From contig SFJM01000003.1 of NCBI GenBank assembly GCA_004555915.1, positions 62,001 to 126,000 of the forward strand: a stretch of 64,000 bases of DNA, read 5' to 3'. The notes under the pieces were generated by a model. It made no database searches and was not told the DNA's origin. It worked only from the letters and a program-made list of their open reading frames with translations. Origin of the DNA: Clostridiales bacterium. Lineage in GTDB: Bacteria; Bacillota; Clostridia; Oscillospirales; Butyricicoccaceae. This document shows, one piece after another, positions 53,152 to 62,137 of the stretch. The position numbers and the translations under genes were made by a program. The stretch's first letter is position 1. Every line of letters starts with the position of its first letter.

Positions 53152-55134
53152 TTATCGTTTCTTCGGCTTTGCCCAGCCTGCTTTGCGTTTCTGATGGGGC
53201 TTCTGTCCGGTTTTGCCTGCCGGTCTGCCCGGCTTTGCCGCTGTACGGTTCTGCCGCGGATTCCGCTCCGGTCTTCCCTGCTTCTTCCCCTTTGGCTTGT
53301 CATGCAGGTGGGCAAAATGTTCATTCGGCTTCGGATGAATCAGACAGTCACGGGTATAGCCAATCAAATCTTCCCGTCCTGCCTGTAACAGGGCTTTGAT
53401 GACAATGCCCCGTTTATCCGGCCGCCGCCATTGCAGCAGGGCACGCTGCATTTCCTTTTCCTCCGGGGTCTTGGCAACATATACCGGCTTCATGGTTCGC
53501 GGATCAACCTCGGAATAATACATTGCCGTGGATAACGTGCCCGGGGTAGGATAAAAATCCTGTACCTGCTGGGGCATATAGCCAATGGAATTGAGATATT
53601 CCGCCAGCTGAACCGCATCCCCCAGCTCCGCTCCCGGATGGGAGGACATCAGATAGGGCACCAGATACTGCTTTTTGCCCAGCTTCGCATTGATGCGCTC
53701 ATACCGTTCCTTGAATTTCTGATAAACCGAAAAGGACGGCTTGCCCATATAATACAGCGCATGGTCACTCATATGCTCCGGTGCAACCTTCAGCTGTCCG
53801 CTGATATGATACTTGACCAGCTCCAGGAAAAATTCGTCATTGTCATCCGCCATCATATAGTCATACCGCAGGCCGGAACGGACAAAGACTTTTTTGATGC
53901 CGGGAATTTCCCGCAGCTTGCGCAGCAGGGTCAGATAATCACTGTGGTCTGCCCGCAGATTCTGGCACGCTTTGGGGAACAGACACCGCTTATTCTGGCA
54001 CAGGCCATGCTTTTCCTGCTTGGCACAGGCTGGGAAGCGGAAATTTGCCGTAGGACCGCCCACGTCATGGATATAGCCCTTGAAATCCGGATGCTGTGCA
54101 ATCTGTCTTGCCTCTGCCACCACGGATTCATGGGAACGGGCAGAAATATACCGTCCCTGATGGAATGCCAGGGAACAGAAATTACAGCCGCCAAAGCAGC
54201 CGCGATTATGAATAATGGAAAACTGTACCTCTGCAATGGCAGGTACGCCGCCCACCGCTTCATAGGACGGATGATAGGTTCTCTGATAGGGCAAACCATA
54301 GACATGATCCATTTCCTCTGTGGTCAGCGGGATGGAGGGCGGATTCTGCACCAGCAGACGATGGCCATGCTTCTGTACCACAGCCTTGCCGGTCACATGA
54401 TCCTGCTGGTCATACTGGATTTTCACGGACTCCGCATATTTCAGCTTATCCTCCAGTGTTTCCTCCCAGGAGGGACACCACACTGCCGGATAGGAAATAT
54501 CTTCCTTCTCCTTTGTCAGATAAGCAACGCCGCGAATCTGCCGGACGACCTCGGTGCCATGCTTTCCGGCTTTGAGGTTTGCGGCAAGCTCCAGTACGGA
54601 TTTTTCGCCCATGCCAAACATCAGGCCATCCGCACCGGTGTCCTGCAAAATGGAGGGCAGAATGCGGTCCGCCCAGTAATCATAATGGGCAAACCGGCGC
54701 AGGCTGGCTTCCAGTCCGCCCAGATAAATGGGCACATCCGGAAAGGCTTTGTGTGCCAGCTTCGCATAGACCGTCACCGCACGGTCGGGACGTTTTCCGC
54801 CCACACCGCCGGGAGAATAGGCATCATCATGCCGCCGTTTTTTTGCCGCGGTATAATGTGCCACCATGGAATCAATATTGCCGCTGTTGATGAGTACGGC
54901 ATACCGTGGCCGTCCCATAGCGACAAAATCCGCTTCGGAATGGAAATCCGGCTGGGATAAAATGGCGACACGATATCCGGCATCCTCCAGCACACGGGAA
55001 ATGACCGCTGTGCCAAAGGAAGGATGATCCACATAGGCATCACCTGTCACCAGCAGGAAATCGCAATAATACCAGCCGCGTTCCAGCATATCTTCTTTTG
55101 AAATCGGCAGAAAGCCGCCCTGTTTCTTCGCCAT
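53152..55134 (-). CDS. YgiQ-family radical SAM protein
   Basis: A 660-residue radical SAM protein of the YgiQ type. An N-terminal region with LVTGDAYVDHPSFG (about 40-55) precedes the radical SAM core, whose cluster motif CFGGCNFC binds a 4Fe-4S. A second cysteine set (CAKQEKHGLC...CLFPKACQ) follows. The C-terminus is a basic Lys/Arg/Pro/Gly-rich tail (about 610-660), suggesting nucleic-acid contact. Its reaction is unknown. The ATG at 55134 has GAGGA eight bases upstream. Confidence 0.9.
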   Translation of the reverse strand: MAKKQGGFLPISKEDMLERGWYYCDFLLVTGDAYVDHPSFGTAVISRVLEDAGYRVAILSQPDFHSEADFVAMGRPRYAVLINSGNIDSMVAHYTAAKKRRHDDAYSPGGVGGKRPDRAVTVYAKLAHKAFPDVPIYLGGLEASLRRFAHYDYWADRILPSILQDTGADGLMFGMGEKSVLELAANLKAGKHGTEVVRQIRGVAYLTKEKEDISYPAVWCPSWEETLEDKLKYAESVKIQYDQQDHVTGKAVVQKHGHRLLVQNPPSIPLTTEEMDHVYGLPYQRTYHPSYEAVGGVPAIAEVQFSIIHNRGCFGGCNFCSLAFHQGRYISARSHESVVAEARQIAQHPDFKGYIHDVGGPTANFRFPACAKQEKHGLCQNKRCLFPKACQNLRADHSDYLTLLRKLREIPGIKKVFVRSGLRYDYMMADDNDEFFLELVKYHISGQLKVAPEHMSDHALYYMGKPSFSVYQKFKERYERINAKLGKKQYLVPYLMSSHPGAELGDAVQLAEYLNSIGYMPQQVQDFYPTPGTLSTAMYYSEVDPRTMKPVYVAKTPEEKEMQRALLQWRRPDKRGIVIKALLQAGREDLIGYTRDCLIHPKPNEHFAHLHDKPKGKKQGRPERNPRQNRTAAKPGRPAGKTGQKPHQKRKAGWAKPKKR

Positions 55135-55316
55135 ACGATCCTCGTTTCCGCATATACTTTGATTCAATTTATATCATACCACAGCAGGGCACAGGATGAT
55201 ACAGGTTTTTGTCACGAATTTAACGTAAATTTGTTGAAAAATTCCAACGTGTGTGTCAACTGCTCCCACAAAAAACCAAGCAAACCTTCTGCCTGCTCCG
55301 GTACGACATATGGAAA

Positions 55317-55341
55317 TGAAAAAAGCACGCTTGCGCGTGCT
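55317..55341 (-). terminator. Second terminator downstream of the tRNA cluster
   Basis: On the minus strand AGCACGC-GCAA-GCGTGCT followed by TTTTTTC. Confidence 0.75.
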
Positions 55342-55375
55342 GATTCGATGCAATTTTCCGGGTCTGCACCCAACA

Positions 55376-55410
55376 CCAAATCGCAACCCAGCGAAGCGGT
55401 TGGGATTTGG
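55376..55410 (-). other. Structured hairpin between the two tRNA-side terminators
   Basis: CCAAATC-CAACC and GGTTG-GATTTGG arms around a ten-base loop, inside the 110-base stretch between terminators at 55317 and 55451. The ordered hairpin-terminator layout suggests a small RNA or read-through element. The gap 55135-55316 shows no gene. Confidence 0.5.
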
Positions 55411-55450
55411 AAAGGAGGAGCAGCGGAATAAGCGAGCTCTGACTTTTTGA

Positions 55451-55491
55451 AAAAAAAAAGTCGGAGCAAGCGCTATGCAGCTTGCTCCGAC
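55451..55491 (-). terminator. Main terminator of the tRNA cluster
   Basis: On the minus strand GTCGGAGCAAGC-TGCATAGC-GCTTGCTCCGAC followed by ten T. Confidence 0.93.
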
Positions 55492-55492
55492 G

Positions 55493-55568
55493 TGGTGGCC
55501 CATCGGGGGTTCGAACCCCGGACCCTCTGCTTAAAAGGCAGATGCTCTACCTGCTGAGCTAATGGACC
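55493..55568 (-). tRNA. tRNA-Lys (anticodon TTT)
   Basis: 76 bases including the encoded CCA. Acceptor GGTCCAT, D arm AGCTCAGCAGGTAGAGCA, anticodon loop CTTTTAA, T arm GGGGTTCGAACCCC. It is the last tRNA of the leftward cluster. Confidence 0.97.
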
Positions 55569-55573
55569 GAAAC

Positions 55574-55648
55574 TGGCAGGGGCGGCAGGAGTTGAACCTG
55601 CGATACTAGAGTCAAAGTCTGGTGCCTTAACCACTTGGCGACGCCCCC
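55574..55648 (-). tRNA. tRNA-Gln (anticodon TTG)
   Basis: 75 bases with encoded CCA. Acceptor GGGGGCG pairs with CGCCCCT (G-U at the first pair), anticodon loop CTTTGAC, T arm GCAGGTTCAACTCCTGC. Confidence 0.95.
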
Positions 55649-55723
55649 ATAGCTTCGCAGGAACCGTAAAGCCCCTTATAAAAAATGTTCTTCACAATGT
55701 CCGACATCGTGAAGAAGTAAAAA

Positions 55724-55801
<78 letters not shown>

Positions 55802-55838
55802 ATATTCAACCTGACTGCACATTGGGACTCAATTAGAA

Positions 55839-55915
<77 letters not shown>

Positions 55916-55959
55916 ATACATGTCTTTTGTCTGTGCCTGCAATGTGATGTAAAATCAAG

Positions 55960-56033
55960 TGGAGCGGGTGATGGGAATCGAACCCACGTGTTCAGCTTGG
56001 AAGGCTGACATTCTACCATTGAACTACACCCGC
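55960..56033 (-). tRNA. tRNA-Gly (anticodon TCC)
   Basis: 74 bases with encoded CCA. Acceptor GCGGGTG, anticodon loop CTTCCAA, T arm GTGGGTTCGATTCCCAT. First tRNA of the cluster. Confidence 0.96.
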
Positions 56034-56055
56034 AGGCTTTTCACAATGCTTAATT

Positions 56056-56084
56056 AGTATAACAACGACAGGCGGAATTGTCAA
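56056..56084 (-). promoter_or_regulatory. Promoter of the tRNA cluster
   Basis: On the minus strand TTGACA, 17-base spacer, TATACT: a near-consensus sigma-A promoter 22 bases before tRNA-Gly. Confidence 0.9.
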
Positions 56085-56123
56085 GAGAAATTTCAATATT
56101 TTTTCAGAAAAAAGTCAAAACAA

Positions 56124-56333
56124 TCAGCCTGCGAAGTAAATGTTATACATCGTGACCGCCAGAACGCCCAGGAACAGGACAATCAGTGCACGGCTGAGCC
56201 AGTCCAGCTTCTTCTGCTTTTCCGCCGCTTCCTTGTTTTTGCCCAGTCGTTTCAGATCCTCCACCTGCCGCATCAGGATGACAGACGGAACCAGAAGAAT
56301 GACCAGAATGACAATTAAAATTGGTCTCCACAT
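56124..56333 (-). CDS. Small membrane protein, hypothetical
   Basis: 69 residues: a hydrophobic N-terminal helix (4-20, ILIVILVILLVPSVILM), a charged, Lys/Glu-rich middle (RQVEDLKRLGKNKEAAEKQKK) and a second hydrophobic helix (49-66, LIVLFLGVLAVTMYNIYF). I do not recognise a family. The ribosome site is weak (GAGG nine bases upstream). The two-helix pattern with a charged loop, and the regular codon use, favour a real gene over chance. Confidence 0.6.
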   Translation of the reverse strand: MWRPILIVILVILLVPSVILMRQVEDLKRLGKNKEAAEKQKKLDWLSRALIVLFLGVLAVTMYNIYFAG

Positions 56334-56392
56334 CGTTATGTACCTCGAAATGTCGGAATAAATGTATTTCTATCAATTGAAGTTTTCTCAAA

Positions 56393-56442
56393 GCCTCCCT
56401 CTTGGAGGGAGGTGGATTCGCCGCAGGCGAAGACGGAGGGAG
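56393..56442 (+). repeat. Palindromic repeat, class B, copy 10 (left arm of composite)
   Basis: GCCTCCCTC-TTG-GAGGGAGG, internal TTCGCC/GGCGAA hairpin, ACGGAGGGAG. Nearly the same as copy 3. Confidence 0.87.
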
Positions 56443-56460
56443 TTGAAAGAGCAACTCTGC

Positions 56461-56484
56461 CGTATCAACCGAAACCTCTGTATG
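56461..56484 (-). repeat. Core 1 of the composite repeat at 56.4-56.5 kb
   Basis: On the minus strand CAGAGGTTTCGGTTGATAC. Same position between arms as at 9165-9190. Confidence 0.7.
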
Positions 56485-56504
56485 AAAAAGAAAAAGTACT
56501 GCTA

Positions 56505-56549
56505 CTCCCTCAGTCACCTTCGGTGACAGCTCCCTCCTCTGAGGGAGCC
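56505..56549 (-). repeat. Palindromic repeat, class A, copy 11 (right arm of composite)
   Basis: CTCCCTCAG, internal TCACC/GGTGA hairpin, CTCCCTCCT-CTGAGGGAGCC. Confidence 0.87.
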
Positions 56550-56553
56550 TGCC

Positions 56554-56601
56554 CTCTCCGTCTGCGCCGCAGGCGCATCCACCTCTCCCAAAGGGAGAGG
56601 C
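56554..56601 (-). repeat. Palindromic repeat, variant arms, copy 12
   Basis: CTCTCCGTC, internal TGCGCC/GGCGCA hairpin, CCTCTCCC-AAAGGGAGAGGC: the same plan with arms changed to CTCTCC/GGAGAG on both sides, so pairing is kept. Confidence 0.8.
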
Positions 56602-56629
56602 AAGAAAGTCCTGCAAAAAATTTTTCGTT

Positions 56630-58957
56630 TTAAATCGTGTCGATGTGCACGCCGGTTTCATCCGCCGTCACATGCGCACCGCTCAGCGGGTGCTCCCATG
56701 CGGCAATGATCCGGTTTGCCAGCTCATCTTCCACCTGTTTTTCAATCACACGGCGCAGGTTGCGTGCACCGAACTTGACAGAGAACGAGTCCTCTACCAG
56801 ATAATCCACCAGCGAATCATCCCAGCTCAGACGAATACCGCTTTCCTCCAGCGTTGCCTTCAGCTGGCCCAGCATAATGGCGGAAATGCCGCGGAAATCT
56901 TCCTTGGTCAGGTGGGTAAAGGAAATGATATCGTCAATACGGTTGAGGAATTCCGGCCGCATGATTTCCTCCAGTGCCTTCAGGGCACGGGCTTCACCCT
57001 GCTCGGAAACCGTCTTGCCAAAGCCCACCGAACCGCCGGAACGGTCAGATCCCGCATTGGAGGTCATGATAATAATGGCATTTTCAAAGGAAACCGTCCG
57101 GCCCTGCGCGTCGGTAATTCTGCCGTCATCCAGTACCTGCAGCAGAATATTCAGGACATCCGGATGTGCCTTTTCAATTTCATCGAACAGCACAACCGAA
57201 TACGGACGCCTGCGGATTTTTTCGGTCAGCTGGCCTGCTTCATCAAAGCCCACATAGCCCGGAGGGGAACCAATCAGGCGGGAAACCGTATGCTTTTCCA
57301 TATATTCCGACATATCCAGACGAATCAGGGATTCCGGCGTGTCGAACAGATCCTCTGCCAGCGCCTTGACCAGCTCGGTCTTACCTACGCCGGTGGGGCC
57401 GACAAACAGGAAGGATACCGGCTTATGCTTCGGGCTGATACCGGCACGGGAACGGCGTACCGCATGGGCAACCGCGCTCACGGCCTTTTCCTGCCCTACA
57501 ACACGCTGGTGCAGACGGTCCTCCAGACCAATCAGACGGGAGAATTCCTGCTCACACACCTTGGATGCGGGCACGCCGGTCCACAGCTCAATGACGGATG
57601 CCAGATGCTCACTGGTCAGCCTGGGGGCGGGAATCTTGCGCAGCTCTGCCAGCTTGTTTTCGGTCTGCAGCTCCAGGCTCTTGAGCTCCGCCATTTTCTC
57701 ATAGACCTCATTGTTCTGTTCCTGCTGCAGCAGCTCATCCTGCTGTACATGGATATCCGCCAGCTTATCCTGCAATTCCGGAATCTGTGCCGTTGCCGGA
57801 CTGTCCAGATTCAGACGGGAGCAGGCTTCATCAATCAGGTCAATAGCCTTATCCGGCAGGTACCGGTCAGTAATATAGCGTTCGGACAGGACGGCTGCCT
57901 GATGGCAGATTTCATCCGGAATGGTAACGCCATGGAAGGTTTCATAATAGGTGCGGATGCCCTGCAAAATCTTGGTGGTATCGGCAATGGAGGGCTCGCC
58001 GATGGAAACCGGCTGGAACCGGCGCTCCAGTGCCGCGTCCTTTTCAATATATTTGCGGTATTCCGCATAGGTGGTGGCACCAATGACCTGAATTTCACCG
58101 CGGGACAGGGCAGGCTTCAGGATATTGGCTGCATTCATGGAGCCCTCTGCATCACCGGCACCGATGATATTGTGTACCTCATCAATGACCAGGATGATAT
58201 TGCCCAGGGATTTGACTTCGTTAATCAATCCCTTCATTCTGCCCTCAAACTGGCCGCGGAACTGGGTTCCGGCTACCAGAGCAGTCAGGTCAAGCAGGTG
58301 GACTTCCTTGTTTTTCAGTTTATAGGGTACATCGCCATTGGCAATGCGGATGGCAAGGCCTTCCGCCACGGCGGTCTTGCCCACACCCGGTTCACCGATC
58401 AGGCAGGGATTGTTTTTCTGCCGGCGGTTGAGAATCTGGATCACACGTTCGGTTTCGGTTTCCCGTCCAATGATGGCATCCAGCTGATGCTGGCGGGCAC
58501 GGGCGGTCAGATCGGTGCAGTAAGCGGACAGATTCTTGCGTTTTTTTGCCTCACGTTTTTTCTGCCGCAGCTCATCCCTGCTTTCCGCAGAGCTGCTGTC
58601 CTCACCTGCCTCCGGACGGGATGCCGATTCTTCTCCACGGGAGAACATTTTTTCCAGAAACGGCGGGAAGGTATGGGTGCCGCCAAAATCGAAGGAGTCA
58701 TCCGAATCACCTTCGCCCTGGCCATAATCCTCCTCATCCGGGGTTATTATTGGCAGATTTGCCATTTCATCGGTGATCTGATCCAGGTCATCTTCCGTGA
58801 TGCCCATCTGGCGCATTAAGCCGTCAATCGGCTTGAGCCCCAGCTCACGGGCACATTTCAGGCAATAGCCTTCATTGGATGCGGAGCCTTCCTCCATCTT
58901 GGAGATAAACACGACTGCCACATTCTTGTGGCAGCGGGAGCAAAGTGGCATATGCAT
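56630..58957 (-). CDS. ATP-dependent Clp ATPase with N-terminal zinc finger (ClpE-like)
   Basis: A 775-residue Hsp100 unfoldase. The N-terminus carries a zinc finger with Cys6, Cys9, Cys32 and Cys35, as in ClpE, followed by an acidic linker. AAA-1 has Walker [10 protein letters not shown] and the VIDEVHN Walker B region; AAA-2 has GPTGVGKTE and [11 protein letters not shown]; the sensor region [13 protein letters not shown] closes it. A UVR-type middle coiled coil lies around 430-470. Together with ClpP (not in the window) it would degrade or remodel proteins. The start has AAAGG 12 bases upstream; MHM could also start at the second ATG. Confidence 0.9.
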   Translation of the reverse strand: MHMPLCSRCHKNVAVVFISKMEEGSASNEGYCLKCARELGLKPIDGLMRQMGITEDDLDQITDEMANLPIITPDEEDYGQGEGDSDDSFDFGGTHTFPPFLEKMFSRGEESASRPEAGEDSSSAESRDELRQKKREAKKRKNLSAYCTDLTARARQHQLDAIIGRETETERVIQILNRRQKNNPCLIGEPGVGKTAVAEGLAIRIANGDVPYKLKNKEVHLLDLTALVAGTQFRGQFEGRMKGLINEVKSLGNIILVIDEVHNIIGAGDAEGSMNAANILKPALSRGEIQVIGATTYAEYRKYIEKDAALERRFQPVSIGEPSIADTTKILQGIRTYYETFHGVTIPDEICHQAAVLSERYITDRYLPDKAIDLIDEACSRLNLDSPATAQIPELQDKLADIHVQQDELLQQEQNNEVYEKMAELKSLELQTENKLAELRKIPAPRLTSEHLASVIELWTGVPASKVCEQEFSRLIGLEDRLHQRVVGQEKAVSAVAHAVRRSRAGISPKHKPVSFLFVGPTGVGKTELVKALAEDLFDTPESLIRLDMSEYMEKHTVSRLIGSPPGYVGFDEAGQLTEKIRRRPYSVVLFDEIEKAHPDVLNILLQVLDDGRITDAQGRTVSFENAIIIMTSNAGSDRSGGSVGFGKTVSEQGEARALKALEEIMRPEFLNRIDDIISFTHLTKEDFRGISAIMLGQLKATLEESGIRLSWDDSLVDYLVEDSFSVKFGARNLRRVIEKQVEDELANRIIAAWEHPLSGAHVTADETGVHIDTI

Positions 58958-59052
58958 AGGGGTATTTTTCCTTTCTTTGGTCGGGATTATGATCCCAAAA
59001 GCCTCCGGCGCACCGGAAGGCATATGATTTCTATGGTTTCAGAGGTCTCAAA

Positions 59053-59105
59053 GCCTCCCTCCTCTGCGGGGAGGTGGATTCGCTGAAGGCGAAAGACCGA
59101 GGGAG
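59053..59105 (+). repeat. Palindromic repeat, class B, copy 13
   Basis: GCCTCCCTC-CTCTGCG-GGGAGGTGG, internal TTCGC...GCGAA hairpin, GACCGAGGGAGCC. It lies between cvpA and the ClpE-like gene. Confidence 0.8.
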
Positions 59106-59150
59106 CCTTTGCATCCTTTCGTTTCAAGGATCCTTCGCGCAGGGGATTTC

Positions 59151-59852
59151 CTAGTCCTGTACCGGGACGGTTTCAAACAGGGAAACGCCGTCATTCCAGC
59201 CCACCAGCCTGCTGGCAATGGCGGATTCGGACATAACAGCCGGCGACAGCAGGCCTGCGTCCGAATAAGCCGACGGAACCACCAGCTTGATGGCCCACAG
59301 CACGATGGTACAAAGCACTACGCCGGTAATCAGCCCCACCAGGCCGCCCAGCAGCGCATTGAACGAATGGATAACCGGAAGGCTGGCAATCAGGTCCAGC
59401 ATGCCTACAACCAGATGAATGGCAATCCGCAGCACGATAAAGACAATGAAGAAAATCACAATATATGCCATCGCTTCGCCCACAGACCGGGCAATGGCAG
59501 CCAGCAGCGTTTCCGCCGGGTCCTCACTGGCCTCCAGTACCTCCGGTGAAATGCCATGGTCGGTCAGAATCACCTGCAGGTAACCGGAAATACTGTTCCA
59601 CAGGTCATTGGCAGAGCCGGTATATTCCTGCAGCTGGGGTACGTGCTGATTGACGGATCTGGTCAGGAATGGGGCGAACATGGCGCCAACCGGCCCCTTG
59701 AGCTGGGATGCGGCAACCAGCGCCACAAGCAGCGCCGCCAATGTGCCAAACGCACTGGCAATGGTGGCAATAAAACCCTTCCGGAATCCTACAATCACAT
59801 ATATCACGATAACAAGCAGAATCATCCAGTCAACAGTGGTCATATCTATCAT
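59151..59852 (-). CDS. CvpA-family membrane protein
   Basis: A 233-residue protein with four hydrophobic segments (about 9-24, 33-50, 132-155, 170-195), matching CvpA (WMILLVIVIYVIVGFRKGFIATI at the start). CvpA is linked to colicin V production and to envelope or bile-salt tolerance in other bacteria. An AAAGGA site lies five bases before the ATG. It follows the DUF5711 gene by 23 bases. Confidence 0.85.
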   Translation of the reverse strand: MIDMTTVDWMILLVIVIYVIVGFRKGFIATIASAFGTLAALLVALVAASQLKGPVGAMFAPFLTRSVNQHVPQLQEYTGSANDLWNSISGYLQVILTDHGISPEVLEASEDPAETLLAAIARSVGEAMAYIVIFFIVFIVLRIAIHLVVGMLDLIASLPVIHSFNALLGGLVGLITGVVLCTIVLWAIKLVVPSAYSDAGLLSPAVMSESAIASRLVGWNDGVSLFETVPVQD

Positions 59853-59875
59853 TCCGTCCTTTCAAAGATACTTGG

Positions 59876-61105
59876 TTAATCCTCGTCGGAATTCAGGTCT
59901 TTTAACGGGTTTCCGATGGTCAGCACCCGGGCCTGGGAATTAAACAGGGCAATGGCTGTGCCGCCGGAACGCATATAAACGCGGGATACACCCGCCAGAT
60001 TGGTCTGCCGGTCAATTTCCCGCAGACTCTTGGAATAAAAGGTGACGCAGTCACCGGTCAGCACCGCAAGCCGTCCGTCACAATAGCTGATGGAATCCGG
60101 CTCCTCCGGCAGGCTCAGCGGATTGCGTGATGCCATGCCCCGTGCATTAATCAGGATAATTTCGGCACGGCTGTTCTGGGAATAGGCTTCGGTTGCCAGC
60201 GCAATGCATTCATCCGAAAGGTCAAAGGCAATCAGGTCATCTGAGGCATATTCCGTCTGGTACCGGATCTGCCCGCTGCGGGAGATCACATACGTGGCGT
60301 TGTCACACACCGCACAGACGGTATTATTGCCCAGGAATTTCATGCCGAGTACCAGGTTGCTGTTCATATCCACACCATTTTCCGGACTTTCCGTGGAATT
60401 GATGTCGGTAAAAAACAGCCGGGAAGTTAAAGTCAGGCCATCCTGCTTGAAACAGAACAACGCCAGCCGCTGTCCGTCGGCGGAAAGTACTGCTGACATA
60501 ATATAATAGTCAGGAGAGGACCATTTATACAATTGTTCATTGTCAATATTATACACGGTAACCGCGCTTTTGTAGCCTGCTTCATCGGTGACAATGGCAA
60601 CACTGCCGTCAGCGGCAATGTCCGCATTGATAATCGGTGACGTCATGGTCTGGGAATACAGCTCTGACAGCGTGTTGGTCACGGTAAACCGGTAGGCATT
60701 GCGGTCAAATACCAGCAGATACTGATTGGAGGCACGCATCACCGGATTGGCATAGGTGAGGTTCATCTCCATCTGGGAGTAATTGCTGGGAAGCTCAAAA
60801 TTCAGTGAATGATCCGAACAGATGGCAAGGCCGTTGCCAAAGGGCAGGATGCATTTATTCGGGCCGGAGGGATAGGAAATCACCGTTGTATCCCCTGCGG
60901 ACACCAGGGAGGCAGCCTGCAGCGATGCGCGGATATTTTTCAGGCTTGTCGGTGTAAACAGCTGTAAATTGAGTGCGACAAATAACACCGACACGGCAGC
61001 CAGCAGCCAGCCCACATAATGCCGGATGCGGTATACCGTGCGCAGGGTTGGATTATCGCTGGTTTCCGTCAGGTAATCCCGACGGGATCGGCGGATTTTT
61101 TTCAT
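59876..61105 (-). CDS. DUF5711 family protein (membrane-anchored beta-propeller-like)
   Basis: A 409-residue protein with a basic cytoplasmic tail, one membrane helix (about 30-52) and a long extracytoplasmic region of repeating beta blades (NRFTVTNTLSELYSQ, AAIVTDEAGYKSAV-like units, SRSGQIRYQTEYAS). This fits DUF5711, seen in Clostridia with no known role. The ATG shares TGATG with the truA stop, and GGAGG lies ten bases upstream, so it is translationally coupled to truA. Confidence 0.82.
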   Translation of the reverse strand: MKKIRRSRRDYLTETSDNPTLRTVYRIRHYVGWLLAAVSVLFVALNLQLFTPTSLKNIRASLQAASLVSAGDTTVISYPSGPNKCILPFGNGLAICSDHSLNFELPSNYSQMEMNLTYANPVMRASNQYLLVFDRNAYRFTVTNTLSELYSQTMTSPIINADIAADGSVAIVTDEAGYKSAVTVYNIDNEQLYKWSSPDYYIMSAVLSADGQRLALFCFKQDGLTLTSRLFFTDINSTESPENGVDMNSNLVLGMKFLGNNTVCAVCDNATYVISRSGQIRYQTEYASDDLIAFDLSDECIALATEAYSQNSRAEIILINARGMASRNPLSLPEEPDSISYCDGRLAVLTGDCVTFYSKSLREIDRQTNLAGVSRVYMRSGGTAIALFNSQARVLTIGNPLKDLNSDED

Positions 61106-61902
61106 CACAGCAGACCTCCTGATCCGTTCCATTCCTCTGACAGCCGGAACGGGTCCAGCTCCGGGGTATCCTCATACCACAGGCGGCTCATATACAGTCC
61201 CTGGGGCGGCAGGGTCGGCCCGGCCTGCTCCCGGTCACAGCTGTCCAGAATGCGGCGGATGTCCTCCGGCGGGAATTTCCCCTGTCCGGCATACAACAGC
61301 GTACCGGAAATGGCACGTACCATATTATACAGGAAGCCGTCCGCAGAAACACGGATACGCACATAGCTGCCAAGGGTATCCACGCTGCAGGTAAAGATTT
61401 CACGTACGGTGGATTTCACCGGGGTTCCCATGGAACGTACGGCGGCAAAATCCTGCCGTCCGATAAAATGCTGTGCCGCCTGCTGCATGGCAGCCACATC
61501 CAGCGGATAGGGATAAAAATAACTGCGGCTCACCGCAAACGGGTCCCGGATCCTGCCCGGACGGATCAGATACGTGTATTCCTTTCTGGTACAGGAAAAC
61601 CGTGCATCAAAGGATTCCGGCACAACCGTGGCACCGGAAACCGCAATATCCATGGGCAGATGGGCATTGATGGCAAGGGGCAGACGGTCCATGGGGATGG
61701 TACAGTCGGCATGGAAGTTTGCCACATACCGCCGGGCATGTACACCTGCATCCGTGCGTCCCACGCCGGACACGGAAACCGGTTGTCCCAGCAGCTCCGT
61801 GATCCCTTCGGTTACGGTCTGCTGGACAGAGCTGGCATTCCGCTGGGTCTGCCAGCCATGATAGGCTGTGCCGTCATAGCTGAGAATAATGGCTATATTC
61901 AA
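61105..61902 (-). CDS. truA: tRNA pseudouridine(38-40) synthase
   Basis: Converts uridines 38-40 in the anticodon arm of many tRNAs to pseudouridine. It has 265 residues with the catalytic aspartate Asp51 in GRTDAGVHA, FDARFSCTRKEYTYLI, and FLYNMVRAISGTLL. The frame stays open far upstream, but the conserved start is at NIAIILSYDGTAYHGWQ, giving a TTG at 61902 with AAAGG 11 bases upstream. An ATG three bases earlier is out of frame. Confidence 0.93.
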   Translation of the reverse strand: MNIAIILSYDGTAYHGWQTQRNASSVQQTVTEGITELLGQPVSVSGVGRTDAGVHARRYVANFHADCTIPMDRLPLAINAHLPMDIAVSGATVVPESFDARFSCTRKEYTYLIRPGRIRDPFAVSRSYFYPYPLDVAAMQQAAQHFIGRQDFAAVRSMGTPVKSTVREIFTCSVDTLGSYVRIRVSADGFLYNMVRAISGTLLYAGQGKFPPEDIRRILDSCDREQAGPTLPPQGLYMSRLWYEDTPELDPFRLSEEWNGSGGLL

Positions 61903-62137
61903 AGGACATAGTTCCTTTCCTGAGAGATAAGTATAACAGGCGGCTATTACAAAAGTATGAACAATTCCTGAGATGGAGAAAAAAATCTTTTGCAGAACCG
62001 GCAGAAAACAGCAGTTTTCCCCGGCAGCAACCCTGTCTCTTATAGAATACAGACCTCCGCGGAAAAATGCAACGGTCTGTGTGGCATTTTTTCCGGTTTT
62101 ATGGTACGATAGCAAAGAAAGCAGGTGTAATACAACA

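Noticed and set aside
55159..55450. Small open frames between ygiQ and the tRNAs
   Set aside because: They translate the structured, terminator-bearing non-coding stretch, with no ribosome site at a suitable distance.
56645..58819. Long open frame opposite the ClpE-like gene
   Set aside because: Antisense to a conserved AAA protein; no start signal or family features.
61897..61899. Possible ATG start near truA (codon in TATGTCC)
   Set aside because: It is out of frame with the conserved truA sequence; the in-frame TTG at 61902 fits the family start.
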